The notes: generated by a model from the letters alone, not told the origin. A stretch of 35,197 bases of DNA from Actinomycetes bacterium (GCA_030426515.1 JAUHYM010000008.1:1-35197); one strand, 5' to 3'. Numbered from the stretch's first letter, positions 1 to 8,110 are shown. A program made the numbers and translations.

Positions 1-373
1 CGTCCCACTGGGTCGAGCACTGCAGCGGCATCGCGATCACGTCGTCGGCGCCGCCGATGCCGTGCGGAAAGCCCTGGTTGCCGCGCTCGGCGTCGACGCC
101 GGTGTCGGTCATCGTGTGCACCGGGTTTGTGCGGCGCCGCCAGCCCTTCTGCGGGCCGTTCGTGTCGAACGCCTGCGACAGCGACACGACGCGCCCCTCG
201 GCGACCAGCTGCGCTGCGGCGACGCGGTGGCCGGGCCCGATGAAGTTGAGCGTGCCGCGCACGTCGTCCTCGCCCCAGCGCCCCCAGTTGCGGAAGGCTT
301 CGGCGCGCGCGGCGATCTCGGCCTCGGGGTTCTGCCGGTCGAGGTCGGCGGGGTTCTCGCTGGGCGTGCTCAT
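1..373 (-). CDS. Cyclase family protein (kynurenine formamidase-like), 3' part outside the window
   Basis: The first 124 codons of a leftward gene are present; the rest lies beyond position 1. The translation starts MSTPSENPADLDRQNPEAE and continues with FRNWGRWGEDDVRGTLNFI and GRVVSLSQAFDTNGPQKG. This is the N-terminal pattern of the putative cyclase/metal-dependent hydrolase family (PF04199), which includes kynurenine formamidase and related amidohydrolases. The metal-binding HxGTHxD motif of the family would lie just past the visible part, so catalytic competence cannot be judged. The ATG at 373 overlaps the stop of the upstream FAH-family gene by 4 nt (ATGA), so the two are probably translationally coupled. 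Next to FAH and hydroxylase genes, a hydrolytic step in aromatic or heteroaromatic catabolism is likely; the substrate is unknown. Confidence 0.8.
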   Translation of the reverse strand, partial: MSTPSENPADLDRQNPEAEIAARAEAFRNWGRWGEDDVRGTLNFIGPGHRVAAAQLVAEGRVVSLSQAFDTNGPQKGWRRRTNPVHTMTDTGVDAERGNQGFPHGIGGADDVIAMPLQCSTQWD

Positions 374-1338
374 GCCGTCGCCTCGGCGACGCAGCGCACG
401 ACCTGGGTGCCGAGGCCCTCGATGGATCCGGTCATGATGTCGCCGTCGCGCAGGAACCGCCTCCAGTGCTGGCCGTTGCCGGGAGGGCTCCCGGTGAGCA
501 GCAGGTCGCCCGGCAGCAGCGGCATGTTCTGGCTGGCGTGCGAGATGAGCGCGGGGATGTCGAACAGCAGGTCGTCGGTGTTGCCCGTCTGCATCCGCTG
601 ACCGTTGAGGTCGAGCGTGACGCCCAGGTGGCCGCCGTCGACCGCCGTCGCCGGCACGAGGAAGGGGCCTGTCGGAAGGAAGCCGGGAGCGTTCTTGGAG
701 CGGTACCAATCGGTGCCGATCTCCTTCATGTCCTTGCGGAACACCAGGTCGCGCGTGGTGATGTCGTTGACGATCGTGTACCCGGCGACGTGGTCCATCG
801 CCTCGTCGCGCGACACCCGGAACGCTTCGCGGCCGATGACGATCGCCAACTCCAGCTCCCAGTCATGCACGTCGCTGTAGGCAGGCAGCGTCAGCGGCAC
901 GTCGTCGCCGACGACCGCGGTGGGCAGCCCGATGAAGAAGTACGGCTCGCCGTTCGCCGCACGCTCGTCCATCATGTCGGCCGCGAACGCGCGCGCCTCC
1001 TCCGGAGTGCGGTCGGTGTTGTTGGTGAGCCCCGCCGCGACGAGCTCGATGACGTGCTCGCGGTAGTTGGCGCCCGCCTGCAGCACCTGACGCGGCTGGA
1101 CCGGCGCGGTGAGAGTGACGTCACCCAGCGGCATCCAGTCACCGTCCTGGGTCGCCCGAGCAGCCAGGCGATCCCAGTCGGGGGACGCCAGGAACGTGTT
1201 CAGGTCGGCGGACCCGAGGTCCTCCGGCGTGAGCTTCCGGATGCGGTCGCCCGACACCAGGCCAAGACGGCCGCTTTCACCGTCGCGGTAGCGGGCGAGC
1301 GCGAATGGTGCGGTGAGCCCGCGGGACATCGTCGTCAT
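370..1338 (-). CDS. Fumarylacetoacetate hydrolase family protein
   Basis: This 322-residue protein belongs to the FAH superfamily: fumarylacetoacetases, fumarylpyruvate hydrolases, acylpyruvases and 2-oxo-hepta-3-ene-dioate hydratases. These metal-dependent enzymes cleave or hydrate ring-opened dioic acids in the cytoplasm. Seen in sequence: QAGANYREHV (about 88-96), the metal-ligand segment WELELAIVIGRE (160-171, with E161 and E163), GYTIVNDITTRDL with D192, and a C-terminal LLTGSPPGNG. The length is slightly above the 280-300 usual for single-domain members because of an N-terminal lobe. It is followed with a 4-nt overlap by the cyclase-family gene and is divergent from a LysR gene, the classical arrangement for a regulator controlling its catabolic neighbour. 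The exact substrate cannot be read from the sequence; gentisate- or homogentisate-type lower pathways are typical for the family. Confidence 0.9.
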   Translation of the reverse strand: MTTMSRGLTAPFALARYRDGESGRLGLVSGDRIRKLTPEDLGSADLNTFLASPDWDRLAARATQDGDWMPLGDVTLTAPVQPRQVLQAGANYREHVIELVAAGLTNNTDRTPEEARAFAADMMDERAANGEPYFFIGLPTAVVGDDVPLTLPAYSDVHDWELELAIVIGREAFRVSRDEAMDHVAGYTIVNDITTRDLVFRKDMKEIGTDWYRSKNAPGFLPTGPFLVPATAVDGGHLGVTLDLNGQRMQTGNTDDLLFDIPALISHASQNMPLLPGDLLLTGSPPGNGQHWRRFLRDGDIMTGSIEGLGTQVVRCVAEATA

Positions 1339-1360
1339 GATTCCTCCTCACACAGACTGC

Positions 1361-1376
1361 ATGCGACGGCCCGCAT
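1361..1376. promoter_or_regulatory. Inverted repeat ATGCG-N6-CGCAT, candidate regulator site
   Basis: A perfect 5-bp dyad (ATGCG at 1361-1365, CGCAT at 1372-1376) lies 23 bp upstream of the FAH-family start, in the LysR/FAH divergent gap (1339-1466). A second imperfect dyad, GCACTATC / GATGTGC (1401-1424), follows it. LysR-type regulators usually bind such dyads between divergent genes. The same ATGCG/CGCAT half-sites recur at 2409-2421 before the hydroxylase gene. Function is inferred only from position and symmetry. Confidence 0.4.
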
Positions 1377-1466
1377 CAGGGAAGTGGATCCCGTTGATCC
1401 GCACTATCGACTGAAATGATGTGCCGGTAGGATCAGAGGAACCCACCGACCAGGAGACACACCGCC

Positions 1467-2393
1467 GTGCCCGACCTCCCGCTGCTCTCGCGGCTCGACC
1501 TCAACCTTCTCGTGTCGCTGGACGCGCTTCTCACAGAGCGCAGCGTGACGCGAGCCGCCGAGCGACTCCACCTCAGCCAGCCTGCGCTGAGCGCATCCCT
1601 CGCGCGCCTGCGCACGCACTTCAACGACCCGATCCTCGCGCGCCGCGGCAACACCTACGAGCTGACCCCACTCGCGCTCCGCCTCAGCGAGCACACCACG
1701 ACAGCGCTCGAAGCGGCACGACGCGTCTTCGAGAGCCAGGCCACATGGGATCCGACACAGTCGACCCGCGAGTTCTCCGTCTACGGGTCGGACTACGCCT
1801 TCACCACCATCGGACAGGCCGTCGCCCGCTTGGCCGCCGAGAGGGCTCCTGGCGTCAGGTTCCGCTTCATGCTGCACAACCCGCAGATCGTCGACGATGC
1901 GGAGACGAGTCTTCGCTCGGTGGACGGAATGGTGCTCCCGCACGGTCATCTGAACGACCTGCCGTACGACGACCTCTGGCAGGATCGCTGGCTGGCGATC
2001 GCCGACGCATCGAATCCGTCGCTCGCAGGGCAGCTCACGATGGCCGACCTGCGCGCTCTTCCCTGGGTGTTCAGCTACCAGTCCCGCTCGGCCTTCACGG
2101 GAGCGGGACGCCAGCTGCAGATGCTGGGTGTTGAGCCACGCATCACCGCGGTCGTGGAGAGCTTCCTGGCGCTCCCGGCGTTCGTGCGCGGGACGTCGGG
2201 AATCGCGCTGATTCAGCGCGGCGCGCTGAGCGCGATGGACATGAGCGGTCTGCGCACCTACGAGCTGCCGTTCGAGGCGCCCCCGCTGGTGAATGCGCTC
2301 TGGTGGCACGCGATCCACGACCGCGATCCGGAGCACGTGTGGATGCGAAGGCTGTTCATCGAGGCCGCGGACGCTCTGACAGCCACGGACTGA
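1467..2393 (+). CDS. LysR family transcriptional regulator
   Basis: A 308-residue LysR-type regulator. The N-terminal winged helix-turn-helix covers about residues 9-67, with the family signature SVTRAAERLHLSQPALSAS followed by LARLRTHFNDPILAR. The rest forms the periplasmic-binding-like effector domain (about 95-300). The GTG start at 1467 is preceded by an AGGAG ribosome site about 10 nt upstream, and the protein begins right at the HTH as the family does. The gene is divergent from the FAH/cyclase pair and is followed, after a gap with a palindrome, by an FAD hydroxylase, so it probably activates one or both units in response to an aromatic compound or ring-cleavage product. The inducer is unknown. 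Confidence 0.92.
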   Translation: MPDLPLLSRLDLNLLVSLDALLTERSVTRAAERLHLSQPALSASLARLRTHFNDPILARRGNTYELTPLALRLSEHTTTALEAARRVFESQATWDPTQSTREFSVYGSDYAFTTIGQAVARLAAERAPGVRFRFMLHNPQIVDDAETSLRSVDGMVLPHGHLNDLPYDDLWQDRWLAIADASNPSLAGQLTMADLRALPWVFSYQSRSAFTGAGRQLQMLGVEPRITAVVESFLALPAFVRGTSGIALIQRGALSAMDMSGLRTYELPFEAPPLVNALWWHAIHDRDPEHVWMRRLFIEAADALTATD

Positions 2394-2408
2394 ACCCCTC
2401 TTCCGGGT

Positions 2409-2421
2409 GATGCGCCGCATC
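2409..2421. promoter_or_regulatory. 13-bp perfect palindrome GATGCG-C-CGCATC upstream of the hydroxylase
   Basis: GATGCG and CGCATC flank a single central C. The element lies 78-90 bp upstream of the ATG at 2499 and about 30-40 bp upstream of an AT-rich stretch (around 2447-2468, containing TATAGC and TTACATT) that is the best candidate for a -10 region. This is the position expected of an activator site. Its half-sites match those at 1361-1376, suggesting one regulator for both promoters, although the spacing differs. Confidence 0.45.
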
Positions 2422-2498
2422 GACAGCGCGAATACCACGCGCGCTCGAAATATAGCGGTGTTACATTTCTCTCGTCGTCGAAGGAGACGGGAGACACC

Positions 2499-3716
2499 AT
2501 GGACGCGACTCAACGACCGATCGTGATCATCGGGGCAGGCCCGGCCGGAATGGCCACGGCACTCGCCCTGCACACCGTCGGGCATCGCCCGATTCTGCTG
2601 GAGCGCTACCGCGAGGCACGCCCGGCCGGCAACATCCTCAACCTGTGGCCGCCGCCGATCAAGGCGCTGCGGGCGATGGGCGTCGACACCGAGGATCTCG
2701 GCGCGCCCTGCCACGGCACCTTCCGTGGCATCAAGGGGAACATCCGGGCCGACGTGCAGATCCCCGAGGATGTCGTCAAGGAGTACGGCGGCGGGTTCAT
2801 CGGGCTGTTGCGCCCCGAACTGTACCGGCGGATGCTGGCGGCCATGCCGGAGGGCGTCCTGCGCACGAACGTCGCGGTCACGGGCCTCGAAGACACGGGC
2901 GACGGCGTGCGCGTCTCGCTCGGCGACGGCACCGAGATCGACGCGGCCGCCGTCGTCGGCGCCGATGGCATCGACTCGATGGTGCGGACCCACTTGTGGG
3001 GCCCGAGCGAGAAGCGCGATCACAAGCTCGCCATCATCGGCGGCTACACGTTCACCGACGTGCCCGGCACCGAGTGGGGCGAGGTCACGCTCACCCACAG
3101 CCGCACCGTGCAGGGCACCTACTCGTCGATCCGCGACAACGGCCGGGACGGCATCCAGTGGTGGGTGCTCCAGGCCTGGGACCCCGACGAGCCCGCACCG
3201 ACCGACCTGAAGGCGCACGCTCTCGAACTCGCGAAGCCGTTCCCTGGTGCGCTTGCGGGACTCGTCGAGGCCACCGACCCGGCGCACACGCAGCGCTGGC
3301 CGATCCGCGACCGCGTGCCGCTGAAGCAGTGGTCGAAGGGCCGGATCACACTCGCCGGCGACTCCGCGCACTCGACTTCGCCCTATGCGGCGTACGGCGC
3401 CGGAATGTCGATCGGCGACGGCTACACGCTCGCGCAGGAGCTCACGGGGGTCGACCTCGACGACACCGCCGCCGTCACTGCCGCCCTGCTGCGCTACGAC
3501 GACCGTCGCATCGCGCACACGACCTCGCAGGTGCAGCAGGCCTACATCCTGGGCAAGGTGTTCCACCACGCGCCCGCCTTCCTGAGGCCGGTTCGCGACT
3601 TCGTCCTCGACCACACGCCGATGCTGCAGAAGCAGGTCGGCGAGAAGAGCCCGGGTGAGATCGTCGACCAGCTCGAGGAGATGGGCGATGGCCTGAAGGC
3701 GCCGGCATCCGCGTAG
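2499..3716 (+). CDS. FAD-dependent aromatic hydroxylase (group A flavoprotein monooxygenase)
   Basis: A 405-residue class A flavin monooxygenase of the PHBH/salicylate hydroxylase fold, which uses NAD(P)H and O2 to hydroxylate aromatic substrates. Seen: the Rossmann FAD motif VIIGAGPAGMATALALH (about 9-25), the DG motif VVGADGIDSMVR (152-163), and the GD motif LAGDSAHSTSPYAAYGAGM (about 283-301) that binds the FAD ribityl chain. Length is normal for single-component members. A good ribosome site (GAAGGAGACGG) precedes the ATG. It lies downstream of a LysR gene and 10 bp before a TetR gene, close to FAH and cyclase genes, so it probably feeds a phenolic intermediate into that pathway. The GD-motif context differs from that of pobA at the right edge of this window, so a different substrate is expected. 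Confidence 0.88.
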   Translation: MDATQRPIVIIGAGPAGMATALALHTVGHRPILLERYREARPAGNILNLWPPPIKALRAMGVDTEDLGAPCHGTFRGIKGNIRADVQIPEDVVKEYGGGFIGLLRPELYRRMLAAMPEGVLRTNVAVTGLEDTGDGVRVSLGDGTEIDAAAVVGADGIDSMVRTHLWGPSEKRDHKLAIIGGYTFTDVPGTEWGEVTLTHSRTVQGTYSSIRDNGRDGIQWWVLQAWDPDEPAPTDLKAHALELAKPFPGALAGLVEATDPAHTQRWPIRDRVPLKQWSKGRITLAGDSAHSTSPYAAYGAGMSIGDGYTLAQELTGVDLDDTAAVTAALLRYDDRRIAHTTSQVQQAYILGKVFHHAPAFLRPVRDFVLDHTPMLQKQVGEKSPGEIVDQLEEMGDGLKAPASA

Positions 3717-3726
3717 CATCGACGCG

Positions 3727-4338
3727 ATGACCACCGTCACGAACGCCGCCCCCGGCGAGCGCGCGCCCCAGCAGTCGCGCAGCCGCGAAAGCTGGGACCG
3801 TGTGATGCAGGTCGGCATGGAGCTGTTCGCCGAGCGCGGGTGGCAGGGCCTCACGATCGCGGAGGTCTGCCGCCGCGCCGGCGTCACTCCCCCGTCGATC
3901 TACGCGCGGGTCGACGGCAAAGCGGGCCTGTTCCGCGCCGTGCACGAGCGGTGGCTGGAGCAGATCCGTGAGACCGAGGCCGCTCAGCGCAGGGAGCATG
4001 TCGTCGAGGGCGCGTCAACGGCGGATGCCGCAGCCAACGCGGCGCGGGTGGTCATCGGGGTCTTCGATGCGCACCCCGCCGCATTGCGTGCTCTCATCGA
4101 TCGCAGCGCCCACGACCCGGAGCTGCTCGCCCGCGGCGGGGCCGCATCGCGTCACATGCTCGCGGACATCGCCGGCACGATTCCCGGGAGAGGCGGGGCC
4201 GCCGTGGTGCGTGCGGTCTACGCCGAGTGCTTGCTGCGACTCGTGTACGGGCCACGATTCCTCGAGCCGCTCGACGAGACCGACGGGCAGTTCCGGGACC
4301 GCGTGGTCGGCCTCGCACAGAAACTCGCGTCGGCGTGA
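3727..4338 (+). CDS. TetR family transcriptional regulator
   Basis: A 203-residue TetR-type regulator. After a short tail, the HTH spans about residues 22-68: RVMQVGMELFAERGWQGLT, then IAEVCRRAGVTPPSIYARV as the recognition region. The C-terminal ligand domain is family-specific and not assignable. It starts 10 bp after the hydroxylase stop and is probably cotranscribed. No Shine-Dalgarno sequence is visible, but TAGCAT (3714-3719) lies 7 nt upstream of the ATG, so a leaderless transcript is also possible. Likely regulation is of the adjacent catabolic genes; the ligand is unknown. Confidence 0.88.
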   Translation: MTTVTNAAPGERAPQQSRSRESWDRVMQVGMELFAERGWQGLTIAEVCRRAGVTPPSIYARVDGKAGLFRAVHERWLEQIRETEAAQRREHVVEGASTADAAANAARVVIGVFDAHPAALRALIDRSAHDPELLARGGAASRHMLADIAGTIPGRGGAAVVRAVYAECLLRLVYGPRFLEPLDETDGQFRDRVVGLAQKLASA

Positions 4339-4390
4339 TCTCGCGGCGCGACGACCGCCACGCCAGACGCTGACCTTAGCGACGACACCC

Positions 4391-4420
4391 TTGCGCGGCT
4401 GATCAAGTGATCAGTACGCT
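4391..4420 (+). promoter_or_regulatory. Putative leaderless promoter TTGCGC-N18-TACGCT
   Basis: TTGCGC (4391-4396) and TACGCT (4415-4420, fitting TAnnnT) are 18 bp apart, and the GTG start at 4427 follows the -10 hexamer by 6 nt. This is the spacing of a leaderless actinobacterial transcript whose first nucleotide is the start codon. The operator-like dyad at 4399-4414 fills nearly the whole spacer. Confidence 0.5.
4399..4414. promoter_or_regulatory. TetR-type operator CTGATCA-AG-TGATCAG
   Basis: A perfect 7-bp inverted repeat with a 2-bp centre. It lies between the putative -35 and -10 of the promoter serving the TetR/ABC operon. A bound dimer would block RNA polymerase, so autorepression by the TetR protein starting at 4427 is the simplest reading. 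The symmetry is seen directly; the binding protein is inferred. Confidence 0.65.
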
Positions 4421-4426
4421 CGCCTC

Positions 4427-5038
4427 GTGACCGAGGAGGAGCGGAACGCACGCGAGCGGATCGTCGCAGCCGCTCTCGCGCTGTTCGCCGACCACGGGGC
4501 CGACGCGGTGTCCCTTCGCGACATCGCGTCCCGCGCCGACGTGTCACAGCCGCTCATCTCGCACCACTTCGGGTCGCGGGAGGGACTGCGCGCGGCCGTC
4601 GACGATCACGTCACGGCGACCTTCGACCATCTTCTCCAGATGAGCATGGCCGAGCTGGCGGACGGCGGCGCCACCACCGCCTCCGGCTTCGTCGAGGCGC
4701 TGGTGGCCGGGCTCCCGCCCGGGTCGCCGATCCCCGCCTATCTGCGGCGGATGCTGCTGTCGGGCGAGCCCGCCGGGCGGGCGCTGTTCCGTCGCTGGTA
4801 CGCCGTGAGCGTCGACATCCTTCAGCGGCTCGACGCGGCCGGCCTCGCGCGCCCGACGTCAGACCCGCCGATGCGCGCGGCGTTCCTGCTCGCGAACGAC
4901 CTCGCCATGATCCTGCTCCACGACCATCTCAGCGACGTGCTGGGCGCCGACCCGCTCTCGCCCGAGGGCCTGCAGCGCTGGGCCGCCGATGCCATGGACG
5001 CCTACACCGACGGCGTCTTCCGAAAGGACCCGACATGA
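4427..5038 (+). CDS. TetR family repressor of the adjacent ABC exporter
   Basis: A 203-residue TetR-type protein with a GTG start. The HTH occupies residues 8-55: RIVAAALALFADHGADAVS, then LRDIASRADVSQPLISHHFG as helix-turn-helix. The remainder resembles the TetR C-terminal dimerisation and ligand-binding region (contains PPGSPIPAYLRRMLLSGEP). Its stop overlaps the start of the ABC ATPase gene by 4 nt (ATGA), and a perfect palindrome lies within the promoter just upstream. This gives a classic drug- or lipid-sensing repressor-transporter unit in which the repressor would autoregulate the whole operon. The inducer is not predictable. Confidence 0.92.
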   Translation: MTEEERNARERIVAAALALFADHGADAVSLRDIASRADVSQPLISHHFGSREGLRAAVDDHVTATFDHLLQMSMAELADGGATTASGFVEALVAGLPPGSPIPAYLRRMLLSGEPAGRALFRRWYAVSVDILQRLDAAGLARPTSDPPMRAAFLLANDLAMILLHDHLSDVLGADPLSPEGLQRWAADAMDAYTDGVFRKDPT

Positions 5039-5760
5039 CCACCACCGTCACCACCGACCGCGGCGTGCGCACCCGGGGACTGACCCGCTTCTTCGGCACC
5101 GGAGACGCCGCCGTCCACGCCCTGAAGGGCATCGACCTCGACATCGCCTCGGGTGAGCTCGTCGTGATCCTGGGGCCCTCCGGCTCGGGCAAGACCACCC
5201 TGTGCAACATCCTGGGCGGCATCGACCAGGCCACCGCCGGCGAGGTCGTCGTCGCCGGCGACGACATCTCGTCGCGCGACCCGGGGACGCTCAGCGACTT
5301 CCGTCGCGACCACGTCGGTTTCATCTTCCAGTTCTTCAACCTCATCCCCACGCTCACCGCGCGCGAGAACGTCGAGGTGATCATCGAGATGACGGGGCGC
5401 GGCGACAAGACCCGCGTCCCCGACCTGCTGGATGCCGTGGGGCTGGGCGATCGGATGGACAACTTTCCCGCGCAGCTCTCAGGCGGGCAGCAGCAGCGGG
5501 TCGCGGTCGCCCGCGCGCTGGCAACCGACCCCGACATCCTCTTCGCCGACGAGCCCACCGGGGCGCTCGACCTGCCCACGGGCCGTCAGATCCTCGGGCT
5601 GCTCCAGGACCTCCACCATCAGGGCCGCACCGTGATCATCGTCACCCACAACGTGTCGGTCGCGCAGATCGCCGACCGCGTCGTGACCGTCGTCGACGGG
5701 CGCGTCGAGTCGTCCGAGGTCAACGCGAACCCGGCCGCCGCAGCCGACGTCACTTGGTGA
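5035..5760 (+). CDS. ABC transporter ATP-binding protein (MacB/LolD type)
   Basis: A 241-residue ATPase with all canonical motifs: Walker A GPSGSGKT (47-54), Q-loop FQFFN with Q99, signature LSGGQQQRVAVARAL (148-162), Walker B ILFADEPTGALD (168-179) and switch H205 in VTHN. Such ATPases power tandem-FtsX permeases of the MacB/LolCDE/YknY class, which mechanically transmit force to extracytoplasmic substrates rather than moving them through a channel. The gene is coupled by 4-nt overlaps to the TetR gene before it and the permease after it, so the three proteins come from one transcript. Confidence 0.95.
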   Translation: MTTTVTTDRGVRTRGLTRFFGTGDAAVHALKGIDLDIASGELVVILGPSGSGKTTLCNILGGIDQATAGEVVVAGDDISSRDPGTLSDFRRDHVGFIFQFFNLIPTLTARENVEVIIEMTGRGDKTRVPDLLDAVGLGDRMDNFPAQLSGGQQQRVAVARALATDPDILFADEPTGALDLPTGRQILGLLQDLHHQGRTVIIVTHNVSVAQIADRVVTVVDGRVESSEVNANPAAAADVTW

Positions 5761-8093
5761 GTGCGATGCGGGCCTCGACCAAGAAGATCTACCGCGATCT
5801 GTGGCGCCAACGCGGTCAGGTGATCGCCGCCGGCGTCACCATCGCGCTCGGCGTCCTCATCTACATCTCGACCGCCGGCGCGTACCAGAACCTGTCGGCC
5901 AGCTACGACGAGACCTACGACCGGCTCGCCTTCGCCGACCTCGTTGCGACCGGCGGCGACACGGATGCCATCGCCCAGGCGGCCCTCGACGCCGGCGCCG
6001 ACGAGGCGATCACCCGCACGCAGGTCGACCCGCCCATGCTCATCGAGGACGTGAAGCTCCTCGGGCGCGTGATCTCGATCCCCGTCGATGACCACCCGGC
6101 GATCGACGACGTGGACGTGATCGAGGGCGACTACCTCGACGGCACGGCCGGTGACATCCTGCTCGAGACGCACGCCGCGGACGCGTTCGAGATCGGCGTG
6201 GGCGACTCGTTCGAGATCTACAGCCTCGCGGGCTGGCAGCAGGTCACGGTCGCGGGCGTGGTCGACTCGCCCGAGTACCTGTGGCCCGCGCGCAGCCGGC
6301 AGGAGATCCTCAGCGATCCGATGTCGTTCGCGGTCGTCTTCGCGGGGCCCGACGACGTCGCCGCCTGGTTCGGCATCCCCGACAACCAGACCCTGGCGCT
6401 GCTTCCGACCGGATACACCGACGACGATCTCGACGACGTGTCGGCCGCGATGACCGATGCCGGCGCGGCCTCGATCGAGACACAGGACGACCAGCCCTCC
6501 AACGCGACGCTGTCTGAGGACCTGCAGGGGTTCGATCAGATGTCGGTCGCGTTCCCCGCGATGTTCCTGGCCGCGGCCGGCGTCGCCTCGTGGGTGCTGC
6601 TCACCCGCCGCATCGTGCAGGAGAAGCCGATCATCGGCACCCTGATGGCCGCGGGCGCCCGACGCGGTCGCGTGCTGCGCCACTACCTCAGCCAGGGTCT
6701 CGTGATCGGCCTGGCCGGCGCGGTGGTCGGCGCGATCGGCGGCGTCTTCGCGAACACCTGGGTCACCTCTGCCTACACCGGGTTCGTCGGCGTGCCCGAC
6801 ACCGTGGTGCGCAACTATCCCTGGATGATCGCCGCGGGCCTCGCGTTCGGCGCGATCATCGGGATGCTGGGCGCCCTGGGCCCCGCCATCACCGCATCGC
6901 GCACGGCGCCCGCCGCGGCCATGCGCACCCAGGCCGAGGTGAAGGCGCCCGGACGCTGGAGCGGATTCGTCGCCCGGCAGCGGTGGCTGTCGACCTCGGG
7001 GCGGATGGCGCTGAGAGACGTCGTGCGCTCGAAGCGACGTACGTTCGCGACCATGCTCGGCGGTGTGCTGTCGCTGGTGGTCGTCCTCACCTCGGTGGGA
7101 CTGATGACCTCGATGCTCATGGCCATCGAGATCCAGTTCAGCGAGGTCGAGCTCGAAGACGCGAACGTCGTCGCGCAGGCGGGCGCAGGGGTCGACACGC
7201 AGCTCCAAAACCTCGACGGGGTGCGCGCGGTCGAGGTCACCGAGACCGGCAAGGTGACGGTCGAGGGCGCCGACGACTCCTACGCCACCGTGCTGCACGG
7301 ATTCGAGCCCGACACGCAGATGCACGGGTTCACCGGGATGGACGGCGAGCCCGTCTCACTGCCCGACGACGGCGTGCTCGCCGGGCACAGCATCGGCGAT
7401 CTGCTGGATGTCGAAGCGGGCGACACCGTCACACTGTCGACCGAGGCGGGCGAGACGGGGGTGACCATCGTCGCGTTCCTCGACGAGCCGATCGGCACCG
7501 CGGTGTATGCGACGAACGCCGTGGCCGCCGGCATCCTGCCTTCCGCCGACGTCGAGACGTTCGCGCTGTCGTACACCGACGACGCCGACCGCGAGCAGCT
7601 GCGCAGCGACATCACCCAGCTCGACGGTGTCGTCGCCTACCAGGACGTGCGGTCGGTGGTCGGGATCCTCGACCAGTACCTCGGTCTGTTCTGGGCCTTC
7701 ATCGGTGTGATGATCATCGCGGGCACCGCGCTCGCGCTGGCCGTCATGTACGTGACGATGGCCGTGAGCGTGGTCGAGCGCACCGGCGAACTGGCCACCC
7801 TGCGGGCGGCGGGGGCCCCGCAGCGCAAGGTCGCCGGGGCGATCGCGATGGAGAACATGATCGCGACGCTCCTGGCGATCCCGATCGGCCTGGTGCTGGG
7901 CGTGTGGGGCGCGTGGGCGTTCCTGCAGTCGTTCAACGACGATCTGTTCACGCTCGCGCTGCGCTGGCCGTGGTGGACGCTGCCCGCCGCCGCGGTCGGC
8001 GTCCTGCTGGCCGCGCTCATCTCGCAGTGGCCGGCATCGCGTCAGATCAGGAAGATCGACATCGCGACCGTGGTGCGCGAGCGCGCGTCGTGA
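5757..8093 (+). CDS. ABC transporter permease, tandem FtsX/MacB_PCD domains
   Basis: I chose the GTG at 5757 because it overlaps the ATPase stop (GTGA) as in the other junctions of this operon; it gives 778 residues. ATG at 5766 is the alternative. Hydrophobic segments suggest eight membrane helices in two repeats of 1+3: VIAAGVTIALGVLIYIS near the N-terminus, three around residues 265-375, one near 440-460, and three at the C-terminus. Large extracytoplasmic MacB_PCD-like domains follow the first helix of each repeat. The layout matches full-length (non-dimeric) FtsX permeases of Gram-positive bacteria, which pair with a single ATPase. No MacA-like partner is visible nearby. Efflux of an antimicrobial or a lipid/lipoprotein is plausible; the substrate is unknown. 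Confidence 0.93.
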   Translation: MSAMRASTKKIYRDLWRQRGQVIAAGVTIALGVLIYISTAGAYQNLSASYDETYDRLAFADLVATGGDTDAIAQAALDAGADEAITRTQVDPPMLIEDVKLLGRVISIPVDDHPAIDDVDVIEGDYLDGTAGDILLETHAADAFEIGVGDSFEIYSLAGWQQVTVAGVVDSPEYLWPARSRQEILSDPMSFAVVFAGPDDVAAWFGIPDNQTLALLPTGYTDDDLDDVSAAMTDAGAASIETQDDQPSNATLSEDLQGFDQMSVAFPAMFLAAAGVASWVLLTRRIVQEKPIIGTLMAAGARRGRVLRHYLSQGLVIGLAGAVVGAIGGVFANTWVTSAYTGFVGVPDTVVRNYPWMIAAGLAFGAIIGMLGALGPAITASRTAPAAAMRTQAEVKAPGRWSGFVARQRWLSTSGRMALRDVVRSKRRTFATMLGGVLSLVVVLTSVGLMTSMLMAIEIQFSEVELEDANVVAQAGAGVDTQLQNLDGVRAVEVTETGKVTVEGADDSYATVLHGFEPDTQMHGFTGMDGEPVSLPDDGVLAGHSIGDLLDVEAGDTVTLSTEAGETGVTIVAFLDEPIGTAVYATNAVAAGILPSADVETFALSYTDDADREQLRSDITQLDGVVAYQDVRSVVGILDQYLGLFWAFIGVMIIAGTALALAVMYVTMAVSVVERTGELATLRAAGAPQRKVAGAIAMENMIATLLAIPIGLVLGVWGAWAFLQSFNDDLFTLALRWPWWTLPAAAVGVLLAALISQWPASRQIRKIDIATVVRERAS

Positions 8094-8096
8094 TGG

Positions 8097-8110
8097 CCCC
8101 GAATCAGGGG
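8097..8110. terminator. Small hairpin between permease and vapC
   Basis: CCCC (8097-8100) and GGGG (8107-8110) flank the 6-nt loop GAATCA, which contains the vapC stop (TCA on this strand). The stem has only 4 bp and no U tract follows, so terminator activity is weakly supported. It is listed because the same stop-in-loop layout recurs at stronger hairpins in the window. Confidence 0.25.

Noticed and set aside
1404..3887. Very long antisense open frame (about 827 codons) opposite the LysR, hydroxylase and TetR genes
   Set aside because: The translation is Arg/Val/Asp-rich with no fold or motif and mirrors three well-supported genes on the other strand; this is the usual GC-driven shadow.
4328..4353. 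Hairpin at the stop of the first TetR gene (CGTCG...CGACG)
   Set aside because: Only 5 bp of stem with a 16-nt loop; not better than expected by chance in this GC content.
5202..5756. Upstream extension of the permease frame giving a 963-residue protein
   Set aside because: The added part is out-of-frame ABC ATPase sequence with Arg-rich composition; the GTG at 5757 overlaps the ATPase stop and starts the real N-terminus.
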